From Planctomycetaceae bacterium (GTDB lineage Bacteria; Planctomycetota; Planctomycetia; Planctomycetales; Planctomycetaceae): a stretch of DNA of 64,000 nucleotides. The notes beneath the pieces were generated by a model. The model saw only the letters and a program-made list of their open reading frames with translations. It had not been told where the DNA came from and searched no databases. Positions within the stretch are counted from its first letter, which is position 1, and each line of letters opens with the position of its first letter. A program made the position numbers and the translations under genes. Positions 54,651 through 62,462 of the stretch are shown piece by piece. The DNA lies in assembly GCA_015485495.1 (NCBI GenBank), contig WFTL01000130.1, positions 1 to 64,000 on the forward strand, in the 5' to 3' direction.

Positions 54651-54764
54651 GTGTATCCTGGCCCTCCAGAACGGCCATTCTGGTCAGATCATTCGAAACG
54701 ATTCAGAACATGCGATCGGTCCGATTCACACCGGACCGCTGCAAACACGGGGCGACCGCATAAA
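54651..54764. other. Proximal part of the TlpA-like gene leader
   Basis: This connects the TlpA-like start codon to the structured leader element that begins at 54769. No separate gene is visible. It contains an AT-richer patch (GATCATTCGAAACGATTC) that may hold a secondary promoter. Confidence 0.4.
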
Positions 54765-54768
54765 GGAC

Positions 54769-54798
54769 GGCTCAGGCCGGCAAAGACCGACCTGAGCC
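54769..54798. terminator. Hairpin in the TlpA-like gene leader
   Basis: An 8-bp stem GGCTCAGG (54769-54776)/CCTGAGCC (54791-54798) with an inner CCGG/CCG(A) pairing. On the minus strand it is followed by GTCCTTTATG, so it may work as a weak terminator or attenuator about 120 nt before the TlpA-like start. Confidence 0.4.
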
Positions 54799-54837
54799 GC
54801 GGAATGTCGATCGAATGGTGATCCGATCGGAGATGGT

Positions 54838-54863
54838 GGCTGTCGGCGCGACAGCCCGCCGAC
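54838..54863 (-). promoter_or_regulatory. Mutually exclusive hairpins in the TlpA-like gene leader
   Basis: GGCTGTC (54838-54844) pairs with GACAGCC (54850-54856), but the overlapping GTCGGCG (54842-54848) can instead pair with CGCCGAC (54857-54863). A closing GGTGGC/GCCACC pair (54835-54840, 54878-54883) surrounds both. Competing stems of this kind are the hallmark of attenuators and riboswitches. The region lies directly downstream (minus strand) of the 14-codon ORF at 54866-54910. Confidence 0.4.
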
Positions 54864-54865
54864 TG

Positions 54866-54910
54866 TCACACAGCCCTGCCACCTCGAATGGTACTACAGG
54901 AATCGTTCAC
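54866..54910 (-). CDS. Possible 14-codon leader peptide upstream of the TlpA-like gene
   Basis: On the minus strand, AGAAAGGAGGTGATCC (54912-54927) is perfectly complementary to the conserved 3' tail of 16S rRNA. Seven nt after its AGGAGG comes a GTG opening a 14-codon ORF (MNDSCSTIRGGRAV, then TGA). It is the strongest SD in the window, in front of a tiny ORF that runs into competing hairpins. That is the layout of a translational leader peptide. No run of one amino acid is present, though it has one Cys, and the product is a redox lipoprotein. Confidence 0.4.
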   Translation of the reverse strand: MNDSCSTIRGGRAV

Positions 54911-54927
54911 CGGATCACCTCCTTTCT

Positions 54928-55313
54928 GGACACAGGACCCCGTCCGAACGCTGGCAGCACAGTCGTTCTTTCGGGCGGATGAATGCCGGATGCGTACGTC
55001 CGGCCCTGATGCGCTGCATTGTCTGCTCAATCCCGGATCAGAACAAGCCGGAATTCCGCCCGGTGTCAGATCTCTGGATTCGCGTCGGCCGTTCCGGCTG
55101 CTCCTTTCTCGCTGCTGACAGCGTCTGGCACTCGAACACCGGACGCTGATGCCTGCCGGATAATGAGTCCCGTACGGAACCGGATGAAACCACGGTCCGG
55201 ATGGCCGGTCCGCAGGTTCCGGGTGCGGCAGACACCCGGTTCCGCCGCATTTTCATCACGGTCCGTTGTCGGCGCGGGCCGGTGAAGCGGGGGAAGCGGC
55301 CCGGGGTCCGCGC
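54928..55313. other. Spacer upstream of tRNA-Val(TAC)
   Basis: Continuation of the gene-free region between the TlpA-like leader and the tRNA promoter. Several frames of up to 100 codons were checked; they lack motifs and credible starts. The promoter for the minus-strand leader should lie in 54930-55000 but was not clear. Confidence 0.45.
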
Positions 55314-55342
55314 TTGAAAAGCCTTCTGTTCCCCACGATACT
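55314..55342 (+). promoter_or_regulatory. Promoter of tRNA-Val(TAC)
   Basis: TTGAAA (55314-55319) and GATACT (55337-55342) with exactly 17 bp between them, 34 bp upstream of the tRNA 5' end. A strong sigma-70-type promoter by sequence. Confidence 0.7.
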
Positions 55343-55376
55343 CCCGCCTCCGCGGCGATCTCCCGCAATGCCGAAC

Positions 55377-55450
55377 GGGCGATTAACTCAGTTGGCCAGA
55401 GTGCTTCCCTTACAAGGAAGAAGTCGGGGGTTCGAGTCCCTCATCGCCCA
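55377..55450 (+). tRNA. tRNA-Val(TAC)
   Basis: 74-nt cloverleaf: acceptor GGGCGAT/ATCGCCC, D arm AACTCAGTTGGCCAGAGT, anticodon arm CTTCC-CTTACAA-GGAAG with anticodon TAC, T arm CGGGG-TTCGAGT-CCCTC (with one mismatch/wobble). CCA is not encoded. With the tRNA-Val(CAC) at 23842 the window has two Val isoacceptors. Confidence 0.97.
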
Positions 55451-55537
55451 TTGTTTTCCTTTGGCCGTCGGCGCCCGGCCCGCACTGCCATCGGTGATTC
55501 TGTTCATCCCGGGCCGGCTGTTCTTTCAGGACCGTCC

Positions 55538-56599
55538 ATGATGGCTGTCATGAAGCGGATCGTGCTGGCCGCACTGTTTTTTTGCGCGCTGGCTGTCGGC
55601 AGTCGGGCAGACGACCGTCCGGATCCCGTTCCGCTGATCTTCGATACGGACATCGGAAACGACTGCGACGACGTGCTGGCTCTGGGAATGATCCACGCGC
55701 TGCAGTCCCGCGGGGAATGCCGTCTGCTGGCGGTGACCATTACAAAGGATGAAGACCAGGCGGCCGCATTCACCGACTGTGTCAACACGTTCTACGGTCG
55801 AGGGAACATCCCCGTCGGTGTCTGCCGCAGCGGCATCACACCGCAGCCAGGCCGCTTTGTCGGTCTGGCCCGGAAACAGGACAACGGCCGTGATCGGTAC
55901 CCGCATGATCTTCGATCCGGACGCGATGCCCCGGATGCGGTGGCCCTGCTGAGGCGGACTCTGGCAGCACAGGAGGACGGCAGCGTGGTGATCGTCCAGG
56001 TCGGATTTTCCACCAACCTGGCCGGTCTTCTGGCGTCTCCGGCCGACCAGTCCAGCGATCTGGACGGGACGGCTCTTGTGAAACAGAAGGTCCGTCTGCT
56101 GTCGATCATGGCGGGCGCCTTTCAGCCGATTCCCGGGCCGGACGGACGCCCCGTCGAACATCTCGAATACAACGTGGTCCAGGATCTCCCTTCAGCGAAA
56201 CGCCTGGCCGACACGTGGCCCACGCCGATCGTCTGGAGCGGATACGAAATCGGCCTGGCTCTGCCGTATCCGCATCAGAGCATTCTGCACGACTACGATT
56301 ACGTGGACCATCATCCTCTGGCCGAAGCCTACACGGTTTATTCACCCCCGCCCCACAATCGGCCGACGTGGGACCTGACAGCCGTGCTTCACGCCGTCCG
56401 CCCCCGGCACCATTATTTCGATCTCAGTGCTCCCGGTCAGGTCACCGTGGAAGACAACGGGCGAACGGCGTTCCGGGAAACGGCCGGCGGCCGCGACCGT
56501 TTTCTCATTCTCACAGACGCTCAGAAAGCCCGCGTCCTGGAAGCTCTTGTGCTGCTGTCCAGTCAGCCGCCTGCGGCGACTGTTTCTGTCGATCCCTGA
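55538..56599 (+). CDS. Exported inosine/uridine-preferring nucleoside hydrolase
   Basis: 353 residues from ATG 55538 (AGGA upstream); ATGs at 55541 and 55550 are also possible. A signal peptide (MKRIVLAALFFCALAVGSRA) precedes the enzyme, so it acts outside the cytoplasm. The calcium-binding motif DTDIGNDCDDVLAL (36-49) is the IU-nucleoside hydrolase signature (DTDxGxDxDD). The enzyme cleaves nucleosides to base and ribose. The genes that follow encode ribokinase and a ribose ABC transporter on the same strand, giving a coherent pathway: periplasmic cleavage, ribose import, phosphorylation. The gap to rbsK is 68 bp. Confidence 0.88.
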   Translation: MMAVMKRIVLAALFFCALAVGSRADDRPDPVPLIFDTDIGNDCDDVLALGMIHALQSRGECRLLAVTITKDEDQAAAFTDCVNTFYGRGNIPVGVCRSGITPQPGRFVGLARKQDNGRDRYPHDLRSGRDAPDAVALLRRTLAAQEDGSVVIVQVGFSTNLAGLLASPADQSSDLDGTALVKQKVRLLSIMAGAFQPIPGPDGRPVEHLEYNVVQDLPSAKRLADTWPTPIVWSGYEIGLALPYPHQSILHDYDYVDHHPLAEAYTVYSPPPHNRPTWDLTAVLHAVRPRHHYFDLSAPGQVTVEDNGRTAFRETAGGRDRFLILTDAQKARVLEALVLLSSQPPAATVSVDP

Positions 56600-56667
56600 C
56601 CGGCTGCCGGCGTTCCGGCTGCCCGCTTCTCCTCTCCGGCCTGTCCGGTTATTTCCATGCTGTTTCC

Positions 56668-57597
56668 ATGAGTGCTTCCTGTTCTCCGACCGTCGCGGTT
56701 GTCGGTTCCATCAACATGGATCTTGTGGTTCGCACGGGAACGCTGCCTCGTCCCGGCGAAACCTGCCTGGCGGAGGAATCTCAGGAGGTATGCGGGGGCA
56801 AGGGGGCCAACCAGGCTGTTGCCGCCGCGCGGGCCGGCGCGAAGGTGTCGATGATCGGCCGTGTGGGAGATGATTCCTTTTCGCAGCGTCTGATGGACAA
56901 CCTGTGTCGCGAACAGATCGACTGCGGCGCCGTTCAGACAACAGAGCACTGTGCCAGCGGGCTGGCTGTTGTGGCTGTCGAACATTCCGGACAGAATGCG
57001 ATTCTCGTTGTCCCGGGAGCCAACAGCCGCCTGACGGAAGACGACGTCCGCAGCGCGCAGTCGGTCATCCGTGCCGCCGACGTGCTCCTTGTTCAGCTCG
57101 AAATCCCGCTCCCGGCCGTTCACACGGCGATCCGCCTGGCCCGGCAGGCGGAGGTCCGAATCGTCTTCGACCCGGCTCCCGTGTCCACACAGCTTCCGGC
57201 AGATCTGTTCGATGTGGATGTCCTCTGCCCGAACGAATCAGAAGCCGCTGCCCTGTGCGGATTTTCGGTGGACTCCGACGAATCCGCCGGCAAAGCCGCT
57301 CAGACTCTGTACGATGCGGGAGCCCGTCGCGTGGTGATCACCCGCGGAAACCGCGGCACCGTGACCTTCGACGGCCGGAACATGGTTCAGGATGCAGCGT
57401 TCCCGGTGGACTCGGTCGACACGACGGCCGCCGGAGACGCATTCGCAGGTGCTCTGGCTGTGCGCTGGGCGGAAGGAGCCGACTTTCTCGACGCGGTCCG
57501 ATTCGCATCCGCGGCGGGTGCCTGTGCGGCGTCACGACCGGGAGCCCAGCCGGCGATGCCGCAGCGGACAGAGATCGATGCCCTTCTGAAAGGATGA
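56668..57597 (+). CDS. rbsK: Ribokinase
   Basis: 309 residues, PfkB family. Ribokinase makes ribose 5-phosphate from ribose and ATP in the cytosol. The first PfkB signature GGKGANQAVAAARAG (about 43-57) and the second, DTTAAGDAFAGAL with the catalytic Asp near 263, are present, as is the substrate-facing VVGSINMDLV at the N-terminus. The SD is weak. Its stop overlaps the ATG of the rbsB gene's longer reading (ATGA), so rbsK-rbsB-rbsA-rbsC form one translationally coupled operon. Confidence 0.93.
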   Translation: MSASCSPTVAVVGSINMDLVVRTGTLPRPGETCLAEESQEVCGGKGANQAVAAARAGAKVSMIGRVGDDSFSQRLMDNLCREQIDCGAVQTTEHCASGLAVVAVEHSGQNAILVVPGANSRLTEDDVRSAQSVIRAADVLLVQLEIPLPAVHTAIRLARQAEVRIVFDPAPVSTQLPADLFDVDVLCPNESEAAALCGFSVDSDESAGKAAQTLYDAGARRVVITRGNRGTVTFDGRNMVQDAAFPVDSVDTTAAGDAFAGALAVRWAEGADFLDAVRFASAAGACAASRPGAQPAMPQRTEIDALLKG

Positions 57598-57599
57598 AC

Positions 57600-58589
57600 A
57601 TGCAACGCACGGGAATTCTGCCGGCGGCCGGTGTCCTTCTTCTTCCTCTGCTGTTTCTGCCAGGATGCCGCGACAGCAGCGAAACGGCATCCGTCTCTGA
57701 AAACCCGGCCGATTCATCGAACGGGCGGCCCCGCGTGGCGCTCATCATGAAATCTCTGGCCAACGAGTTCTTTTCGACGATGGCTGCAGGAGCAGAACAG
57801 CATCAGGCCGATCATGCCGATGAGTACGAACTGATCGTCAACGGCATCAAAGATGAACGCGATCTGGCCCGTCAGGTGGCCCTGGTGGAAGAAATGACGG
57901 CGGCCGGCGTCGATGCGATCGTCATTGCACCGGCCGATTCCAAAGCACTCGTGCCGGTCCTGCGGCGTGCCCGCCAGGCCGGCGTGATCGTCGTCAACAT
58001 CGACAATCGCCTGGATGCCGACGTTCTTCGGCAGGAAAACGTCCGGATTCCTTTTGTGGGGCCCGACAATCGGGCCGGAGCCCGGGCGGTGGGAGCCTGC
58101 GTGGCCGAACACCTGCAGCCGGGCGACCAGGTGGCCATTCTGGAAGGGATCCGCACGTCCGACAACGCCCGGCAGCGTCTTCTGGGATTTCAGGATGCCA
58201 TGCAGGCGGCCGGGATGGAAATCGTCGACAGTCAGTCGGCCGAGTGGGAAATGAGTCGGGCCAGCACGGTGGCTGCATCCATGCTCAGTGAACACCCCGA
58301 ACTGGCCGCTCTGCTGGCGGCCAACGACAGCATGGCTCTGGGAGCCCTGGCGGCGGTTCGCGCGGCCGGCCGATCCGGACAGATCCTGATTGCCGGGTTC
58401 GACAACATTTCCGCGGTGCGCAGCGCGATTCAGGAAGGCCGCATTCTGGCCACGGCCGACCAGCACGGCGATCAGCTCGCCGTGTTCGGCATCGAGGCGG
58501 CTTTGAAGATCCTGAAGAATCCGGATGAGATTCCGGACGATGTGGAGACTCCTGTCGATCTGATCACTGCGGAAACTGTTGCCCCGTGA
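57600..58589 (+). CDS. rbsB: Ribose ABC transporter substrate-binding lipoprotein
   Basis: 329 residues from ATG 57600, chosen because AAAGG is well spaced upstream; an ATG at 57594 is in frame and overlaps the rbsK stop. The signal ends in a lipobox (LLLPLLFLPGC, Cys23), so unlike E. coli RbsB it is membrane-tethered. The periplasmic-binding-protein fold is clear: VALIMKSLANEFF, GIKDERDLARQ, VIAPADSKALVPV, GPDNRAGARAVG and IAGFDNISAVRSAI. It captures ribose (or a similar sugar) and hands it to RbsC. Its stop overlaps the rbsA start (GTGA). Confidence 0.9.
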   Translation: MQRTGILPAAGVLLLPLLFLPGCRDSSETASVSENPADSSNGRPRVALIMKSLANEFFSTMAAGAEQHQADHADEYELIVNGIKDERDLARQVALVEEMTAAGVDAIVIAPADSKALVPVLRRARQAGVIVVNIDNRLDADVLRQENVRIPFVGPDNRAGARAVGACVAEHLQPGDQVAILEGIRTSDNARQRLLGFQDAMQAAGMEIVDSQSAEWEMSRASTVAASMLSEHPELAALLAANDSMALGALAAVRAAGRSGQILIAGFDNISAVRSAIQEGRILATADQHGDQLAVFGIEAALKILKNPDEIPDDVETPVDLITAETVAP

Positions 58590-60142
58590 ATGAGCCGTCT
58601 GCCCTGCTGACCGGACGAGGACTCGCACGCTGCTATGGCCGCGTCCGTGCCCTGCAACATGTCGATCTGGACGTGAACGCCGGGCAGATTCATGCGCTGC
58701 TGGGGGCCAATGGAGCCGGAAAAAGCACACTTGTGCGGATCATTTCCGGACTCGACCGCCCGTCAGCCGGAACCATGCAGTTCCAGGGGAAGCTCTACGC
58801 TCCTGCAGACAAGCGAGCCGCCGAAGCGGCCGGCGTTCAGATCGTCCAGCAGGAACTGAACATCCTGCCGACGCTGTCCGTGGCGGAAAACCTCATGCTG
58901 GGCCGTTTTCCGGCCTGGGCGGGCGTTATTCGACCTCGCCGCCTCATGGAACTCAGCCGTCAGGCTCTGAACCGCGTCGGTCTGACCGATCTGGATCCGG
59001 CTACGATGGCGTCTGAGATCGGTGTGGGCCACCGGCAGCTGATTGAAATCGCGGCCGCACTGCAGCGCCGCTGCCGGCTGCTGATTCTGGACGAACCGAC
59101 GGCCGCTTTGAGTGCCGCCGAGGTTCGGCATCTGTTCGATCAGCTGCGCCGCCTGAAACAGCAGGGAACGGCAATCATCTACATCAGTCACCGTCTGGAT
59201 GAAATCCGCTCCCTGGCCGACCGCATCACCATCCTGAGAGACGGCCGGGATGTGGGCGTCTGGAATTCGGGACAGTTGTCTGATGCAGAACTGGTGCGCC
59301 GCATGACCGGAGAGGCGGAATCGGCGGCCGGCCGCCCGTTTGTTTCCTGGCGGCAGTCCCGCACGGCTCTGCGCATCAGCGGTCTGTCGTCCGGTCCCGT
59401 ACAGAATGTGTCGCTGACCGTAAACCGGGGAGAACGTCTGGGCATTGCCGGTCTTGTGGGATCCGGACGGACGGAACTGCTGCAGGCTCTGTTCGGCGCG
59501 GAGACCGCTTCGGCCGGGCGGGTTCAGGTTGAGGGACGCACATCGGACGCGCCGTTCGGGCATCCCGCCGAAGCGGCCGCGGCCGGGATGGGACTGGTTC
59601 CCGAAGACCGGCGGCACAGCGGGCTGCTGCTGAGCGAATCGATTCGGGCGAACATGACACTCAGTACGCTCCGGTCGTTCAGCTCATTCGGAATGGTACG
59701 TCGAACGGACGAAGCGGCCGCTGTAAAGAGGATGACAGTGCAGACAGACATCCGCTGCACCGACACCGAACAGCCCGTCCGGACGCTCAGCGGCGGCAAC
59801 CAGCAGAAGGTGGTGGTTGCCCGGTGGCTGCTGCGGAACAGCGATATTCTGCTGTTCGATGAACCGACACGGGGGATCGATGTGGCGGCCCGTCGCCGGA
59901 TTCATGACCTCATCGCCTCGCTGGCGCAGAACGGCTGCGCGATTCTCATGGTCAGCAGCGACACCGATGAACTGCTCGATCACTGCGACCGCATCGCCGT
60001 CCTGTCTGCCGGTCGGCTGGCAGCGGTGTTCGAACGCCCGAACTGGTCGCGGGAACAGATCATGCAGGCGGCCTTTTCCGAATACGGTGCCCGCACACGG
60101 CCCTCGGGCGACCTGTGTTCTGAAGGAGACCATTCCGAATGA
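58586..60142 (+). CDS. rbsA: Ribose ABC transporter ATP-binding protein (two nucleotide-binding domains)
   Basis: 518 residues, GTG start overlapping rbsB. Two ABC domains in tandem. The first has Walker A GANGAGKST (about 45-53) and Walker B LLILDEPTAAL (about 164-174), with an unusual signature region (IGVGHRQLIEIAAAL). The second has the family's altered Walker A GLVGSGRTE (no Lys), signature SGGNQQKVVVARWL and Walker B ILLFDEPTRGI. That pattern is standard for RbsA/XylG/MglA. It overlaps rbsC by 4 bp. Confidence 0.94.
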   Translation: MNEPSALLTGRGLARCYGRVRALQHVDLDVNAGQIHALLGANGAGKSTLVRIISGLDRPSAGTMQFQGKLYAPADKRAAEAAGVQIVQQELNILPTLSVAENLMLGRFPAWAGVIRPRRLMELSRQALNRVGLTDLDPATMASEIGVGHRQLIEIAAALQRRCRLLILDEPTAALSAAEVRHLFDQLRRLKQQGTAIIYISHRLDEIRSLADRITILRDGRDVGVWNSGQLSDAELVRRMTGEAESAAGRPFVSWRQSRTALRISGLSSGPVQNVSLTVNRGERLGIAGLVGSGRTELLQALFGAETASAGRVQVEGRTSDAPFGHPAEAAAAGMGLVPEDRRHSGLLLSESIRANMTLSTLRSFSSFGMVRRTDEAAAVKRMTVQTDIRCTDTEQPVRTLSGGNQQKVVVARWLLRNSDILLFDEPTRGIDVAARRRIHDLIASLAQNGCAILMVSSDTDELLDHCDRIAVLSAGRLAAVFERPNWSREQIMQAAFSEYGARTRPSGDLCSEGDHSE

Positions 60143-61098
60143 CCGGACAGGCATGGAAACGCGCAGCCGTGCAGTACGGCGGTCTTCTGGGAGTCGTTGT
60201 CGTTCTGCTGCTGGTCTTCGGACTGACCAGCGACAATTTTCTGCGCCGCTCCACGATGATTTCGATCGCCAACCAGATTCCGGACCTGACGTTCATCGCC
60301 GTCGGAATGACACTGGTTCTGATCTGCGGCGGAATCGATCTGTCGGTGGGCTCTCAACTGGCCCTGGCATCGGCCGTTCTGGGAGTTCTCATGACGGATT
60401 TCCGGTGGCCGCTCTGGGCCGCCGTGCCCGTGAGTCTGTTTTCGGGGTCTCTGTGCGGACTGTGGAACGGAGTCGTGTCCGCCGCGTTCCGCATCCCGTC
60501 GTTCATCGTCACTCTGGGGATGCTGGAAATCGCCCGCGGCACCACCAAGGTTCTCACCGATTCGCAAAGTCTCTACCTGGGATCCTCAGTCGAATGGTTC
60601 GGCGTTCCGTTGTCCGGGATTCCCGTATCGCCCGCTTTTCTGCTGGCGGTCGGCACCGTGCTGGCCGGGCAGTTTCTGCTCACACAGACCGTCTTCGGCC
60701 GTTACTGCGTGGCGATCGGAACCAGTGAAGAAACAGTCCGTCTGTCGGGAATCCGATCGTGGCCGGTCCTGGTGAGCGTTTTCGTCATCAGCGGCATTCT
60801 GTGCGGCCTGGCCGGACTGGCTCAGACCGCTCGTCTGTCCACCGTCGATCCGAATGCTGCCGTGGGACTGGAACTGGCTGCCATTGCGGCGTGTGTGATC
60901 GGCGGCACCAGCCTGATGGGAGGACGCGGCAGTGTGATCGGATCGTTCTTCGGCGTCCTGATCATCGCCGTGCTGCAGACGGGCCTGGCCCATCTGGGCG
61001 TGTCGGACGCCAGCAAACAGATCATCACCGGCTGCGTGATCGTCGCCGCCGTCTTCCTGGATGCCCTCCGCACGCGTTTCCGCAGCAACGGAGCATAA
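60139..61098 (+). CDS. rbsC: Ribose ABC transporter permease
   Basis: 319 residues with about 8-10 membrane helices; the family signature GIDLSVGSQLALASAV (about 67-82) and GLAGLAQTARLST are present. It forms the channel with RbsA and RbsB. The ATG overlaps rbsA's stop (ATGA). A palindrome GGAGCAT-A-ATGCTCC (61090-61104) spans the stop codon and may help 3' end formation, though no T-run follows. RbsD (mutarotase) is missing from the operon. Confidence 0.93.
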   Translation: MTGQAWKRAAVQYGGLLGVVVVLLLVFGLTSDNFLRRSTMISIANQIPDLTFIAVGMTLVLICGGIDLSVGSQLALASAVLGVLMTDFRWPLWAAVPVSLFSGSLCGLWNGVVSAAFRIPSFIVTLGMLEIARGTTKVLTDSQSLYLGSSVEWFGVPLSGIPVSPAFLLAVGTVLAGQFLLTQTVFGRYCVAIGTSEETVRLSGIRSWPVLVSVFVISGILCGLAGLAQTARLSTVDPNAAVGLELAAIAACVIGGTSLMGGRGSVIGSFFGVLIIAVLQTGLAHLGVSDASKQIITGCVIVAAVFLDALRTRFRSNGA

Positions 61099-61321
61099 TG
61101 CTCCATTGGACCATGCGGCGTGTTTTCGAACCCCCGTTCCCCTGTCCGGAATGATCTGCAGCTCACTGACAAAGAGAAACCTGCAGGAAGGCAGCGCCAT
61201 TCAGAAAACGTGCTGGGTTATCCAATTTCCTGGAACCGCATCCTCAGCAATTCTGTCGGTCCGAAACACACTCCGCCTGCAGCTCTCGAACAAACGATTT
61301 CGTTTCGGCAGCGGGCGGCGT

Positions 61322-62392
61322 TCATCGGAATCCGGCTGTCCCGTCTCGAGGGGTGCTGCTGAATAACGGGTGCAGGATTCGGGACCGGCGGGGCAGGGAC
61401 AGTTCGACTGAAAGCGGTCGGTGATCCGATCCGAAGGCCGGACCAATGCGTGAAGCCACCACCGTCAGGTCATCGGAAACCAGACAGTGATCGATGACCA
61501 GCCCGAACAGCAGCCCCGGCACGGGCTGCCAGGTCGGTTCGTATCCCGAATCGACGACAACGTGCTTCAGCCCGCTGGCCCGGACCAGGTCGCAGAAATT
61601 CGGAGACCACGGCGTGAGGTTGAAGTCGCCGATCATCACGACGGCGCCCTCTTCATGTTCACGGCGCCACTGCGTCAGATGACGGACGATCTGATGCAGA
61701 TGCTTCTGGCGGTCTCGAAACCGACGCGGCGACATCGGAGAAATCGGATGCACAGCCGCGATGCGGCAGAGACGGTCTCCGATGCGGACCGTCGCCAGCA
61801 GTGATCCTCCTGAACGATTGTCGCCGAACGCCCGGACATCGGTGAGCGGCCTTCTGGCAAGCAGAGCGACTCCGAACGGCCCCGGTCCGGGACGGGCCGC
61901 CATGTAGCCGTACTGCTGCCCGGGCCCCCGCTGCAGATGGTCCAGCAGGGGCGGGCCGACTTCGAACACCGCGAGGACATCCGAATCGCTGCGTTCCAGT
62001 GCGTCTGTGATGGCGTCGTAGTCGGTATTGCCGATCCAGATGTTGGCGGCCGTGATCGACAGATCGGATTCGCGATCGGCTGAACAGACGGCCGCCACGG
62101 GCACCGCGGGGACCATCCATGGCATCTGCAGCGCCACACAGATCACAAGGACAGCAGCCAGACGGACGCATCGGGTGAACACGGCCGGAATCAGAAGACC
62201 GACGGCCACAATGATCAGCTGAACCCGCAGGCTGGCCGCCAGTTCGCTGAGCCAGAAAAAGCGAGCCGGAATGGCGCACAGACTCATCACGACGGTCGCC
62301 GCTGTACCCAGCAGAAGCCCCCGGCGGACTTTCTCCCGGTATCCGGCAGCCCTTTGATGCGGAATATCTGTCGTACGAAGGATGTCGTTCAT
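61322..62392 (-). CDS. Membrane-anchored endonuclease/exonuclease/phosphatase-family protein
   Basis: 356 residues. Three N-terminal membrane helices lie in the first ~110 residues (about 28-48, 58-75, 80-105). The EEP domain follows (about 110-340) with AANIWIGN, VFEVG, AAVHPIS, GDFNLTPWSP (catalytic Asp/Asn), IDHCLVS and SDHRPLSVEL (catalytic Asp-His). So the active site is intact and faces outside. This layout (three helices plus EEP) is shared with the YafD group. Substrates may be phospholipids, sugar phosphates or nucleic acids. It is monocistronic; the MFS gene upstream is on the same strand with a 70-bp gap. Confidence 0.87.
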   Translation of the reverse strand: MNDILRTTDIPHQRAAGYREKVRRGLLLGTAATVVMSLCAIPARFFWLSELAASLRVQLIIVAVGLLIPAVFTRCVRLAAVLVICVALQMPWMVPAVPVAAVCSADRESDLSITAANIWIGNTDYDAITDALERSDSDVLAVFEVGPPLLDHLQRGPGQQYGYMAARPGPGPFGVALLARRPLTDVRAFGDNRSGGSLLATVRIGDRLCRIAAVHPISPMSPRRFRDRQKHLHQIVRHLTQWRREHEEGAVVMIGDFNLTPWSPNFCDLVRASGLKHVVVDSGYEPTWQPVPGLLFGLVIDHCLVSDDLTVVASRIGPAFGSDHRPLSVELSLPRRSRILHPLFSSTPRDGTAGFR

Positions 62393-62462
62393 TGGCAGGC
62401 TCGACTCCCCGGGAACAACCGATCACGCCGAAAATTGCCGGCCGGCCGGCCCGTTCAGTCGG

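Noticed and set aside
54912-54927. 16-nt match to the conserved 3' end of 16S rRNA on the plus strand
   Set aside because: No other 16S similarity lies upstream, so it is not an rRNA fragment. On the minus strand it is better read as a perfect Shine-Dalgarno sequence.
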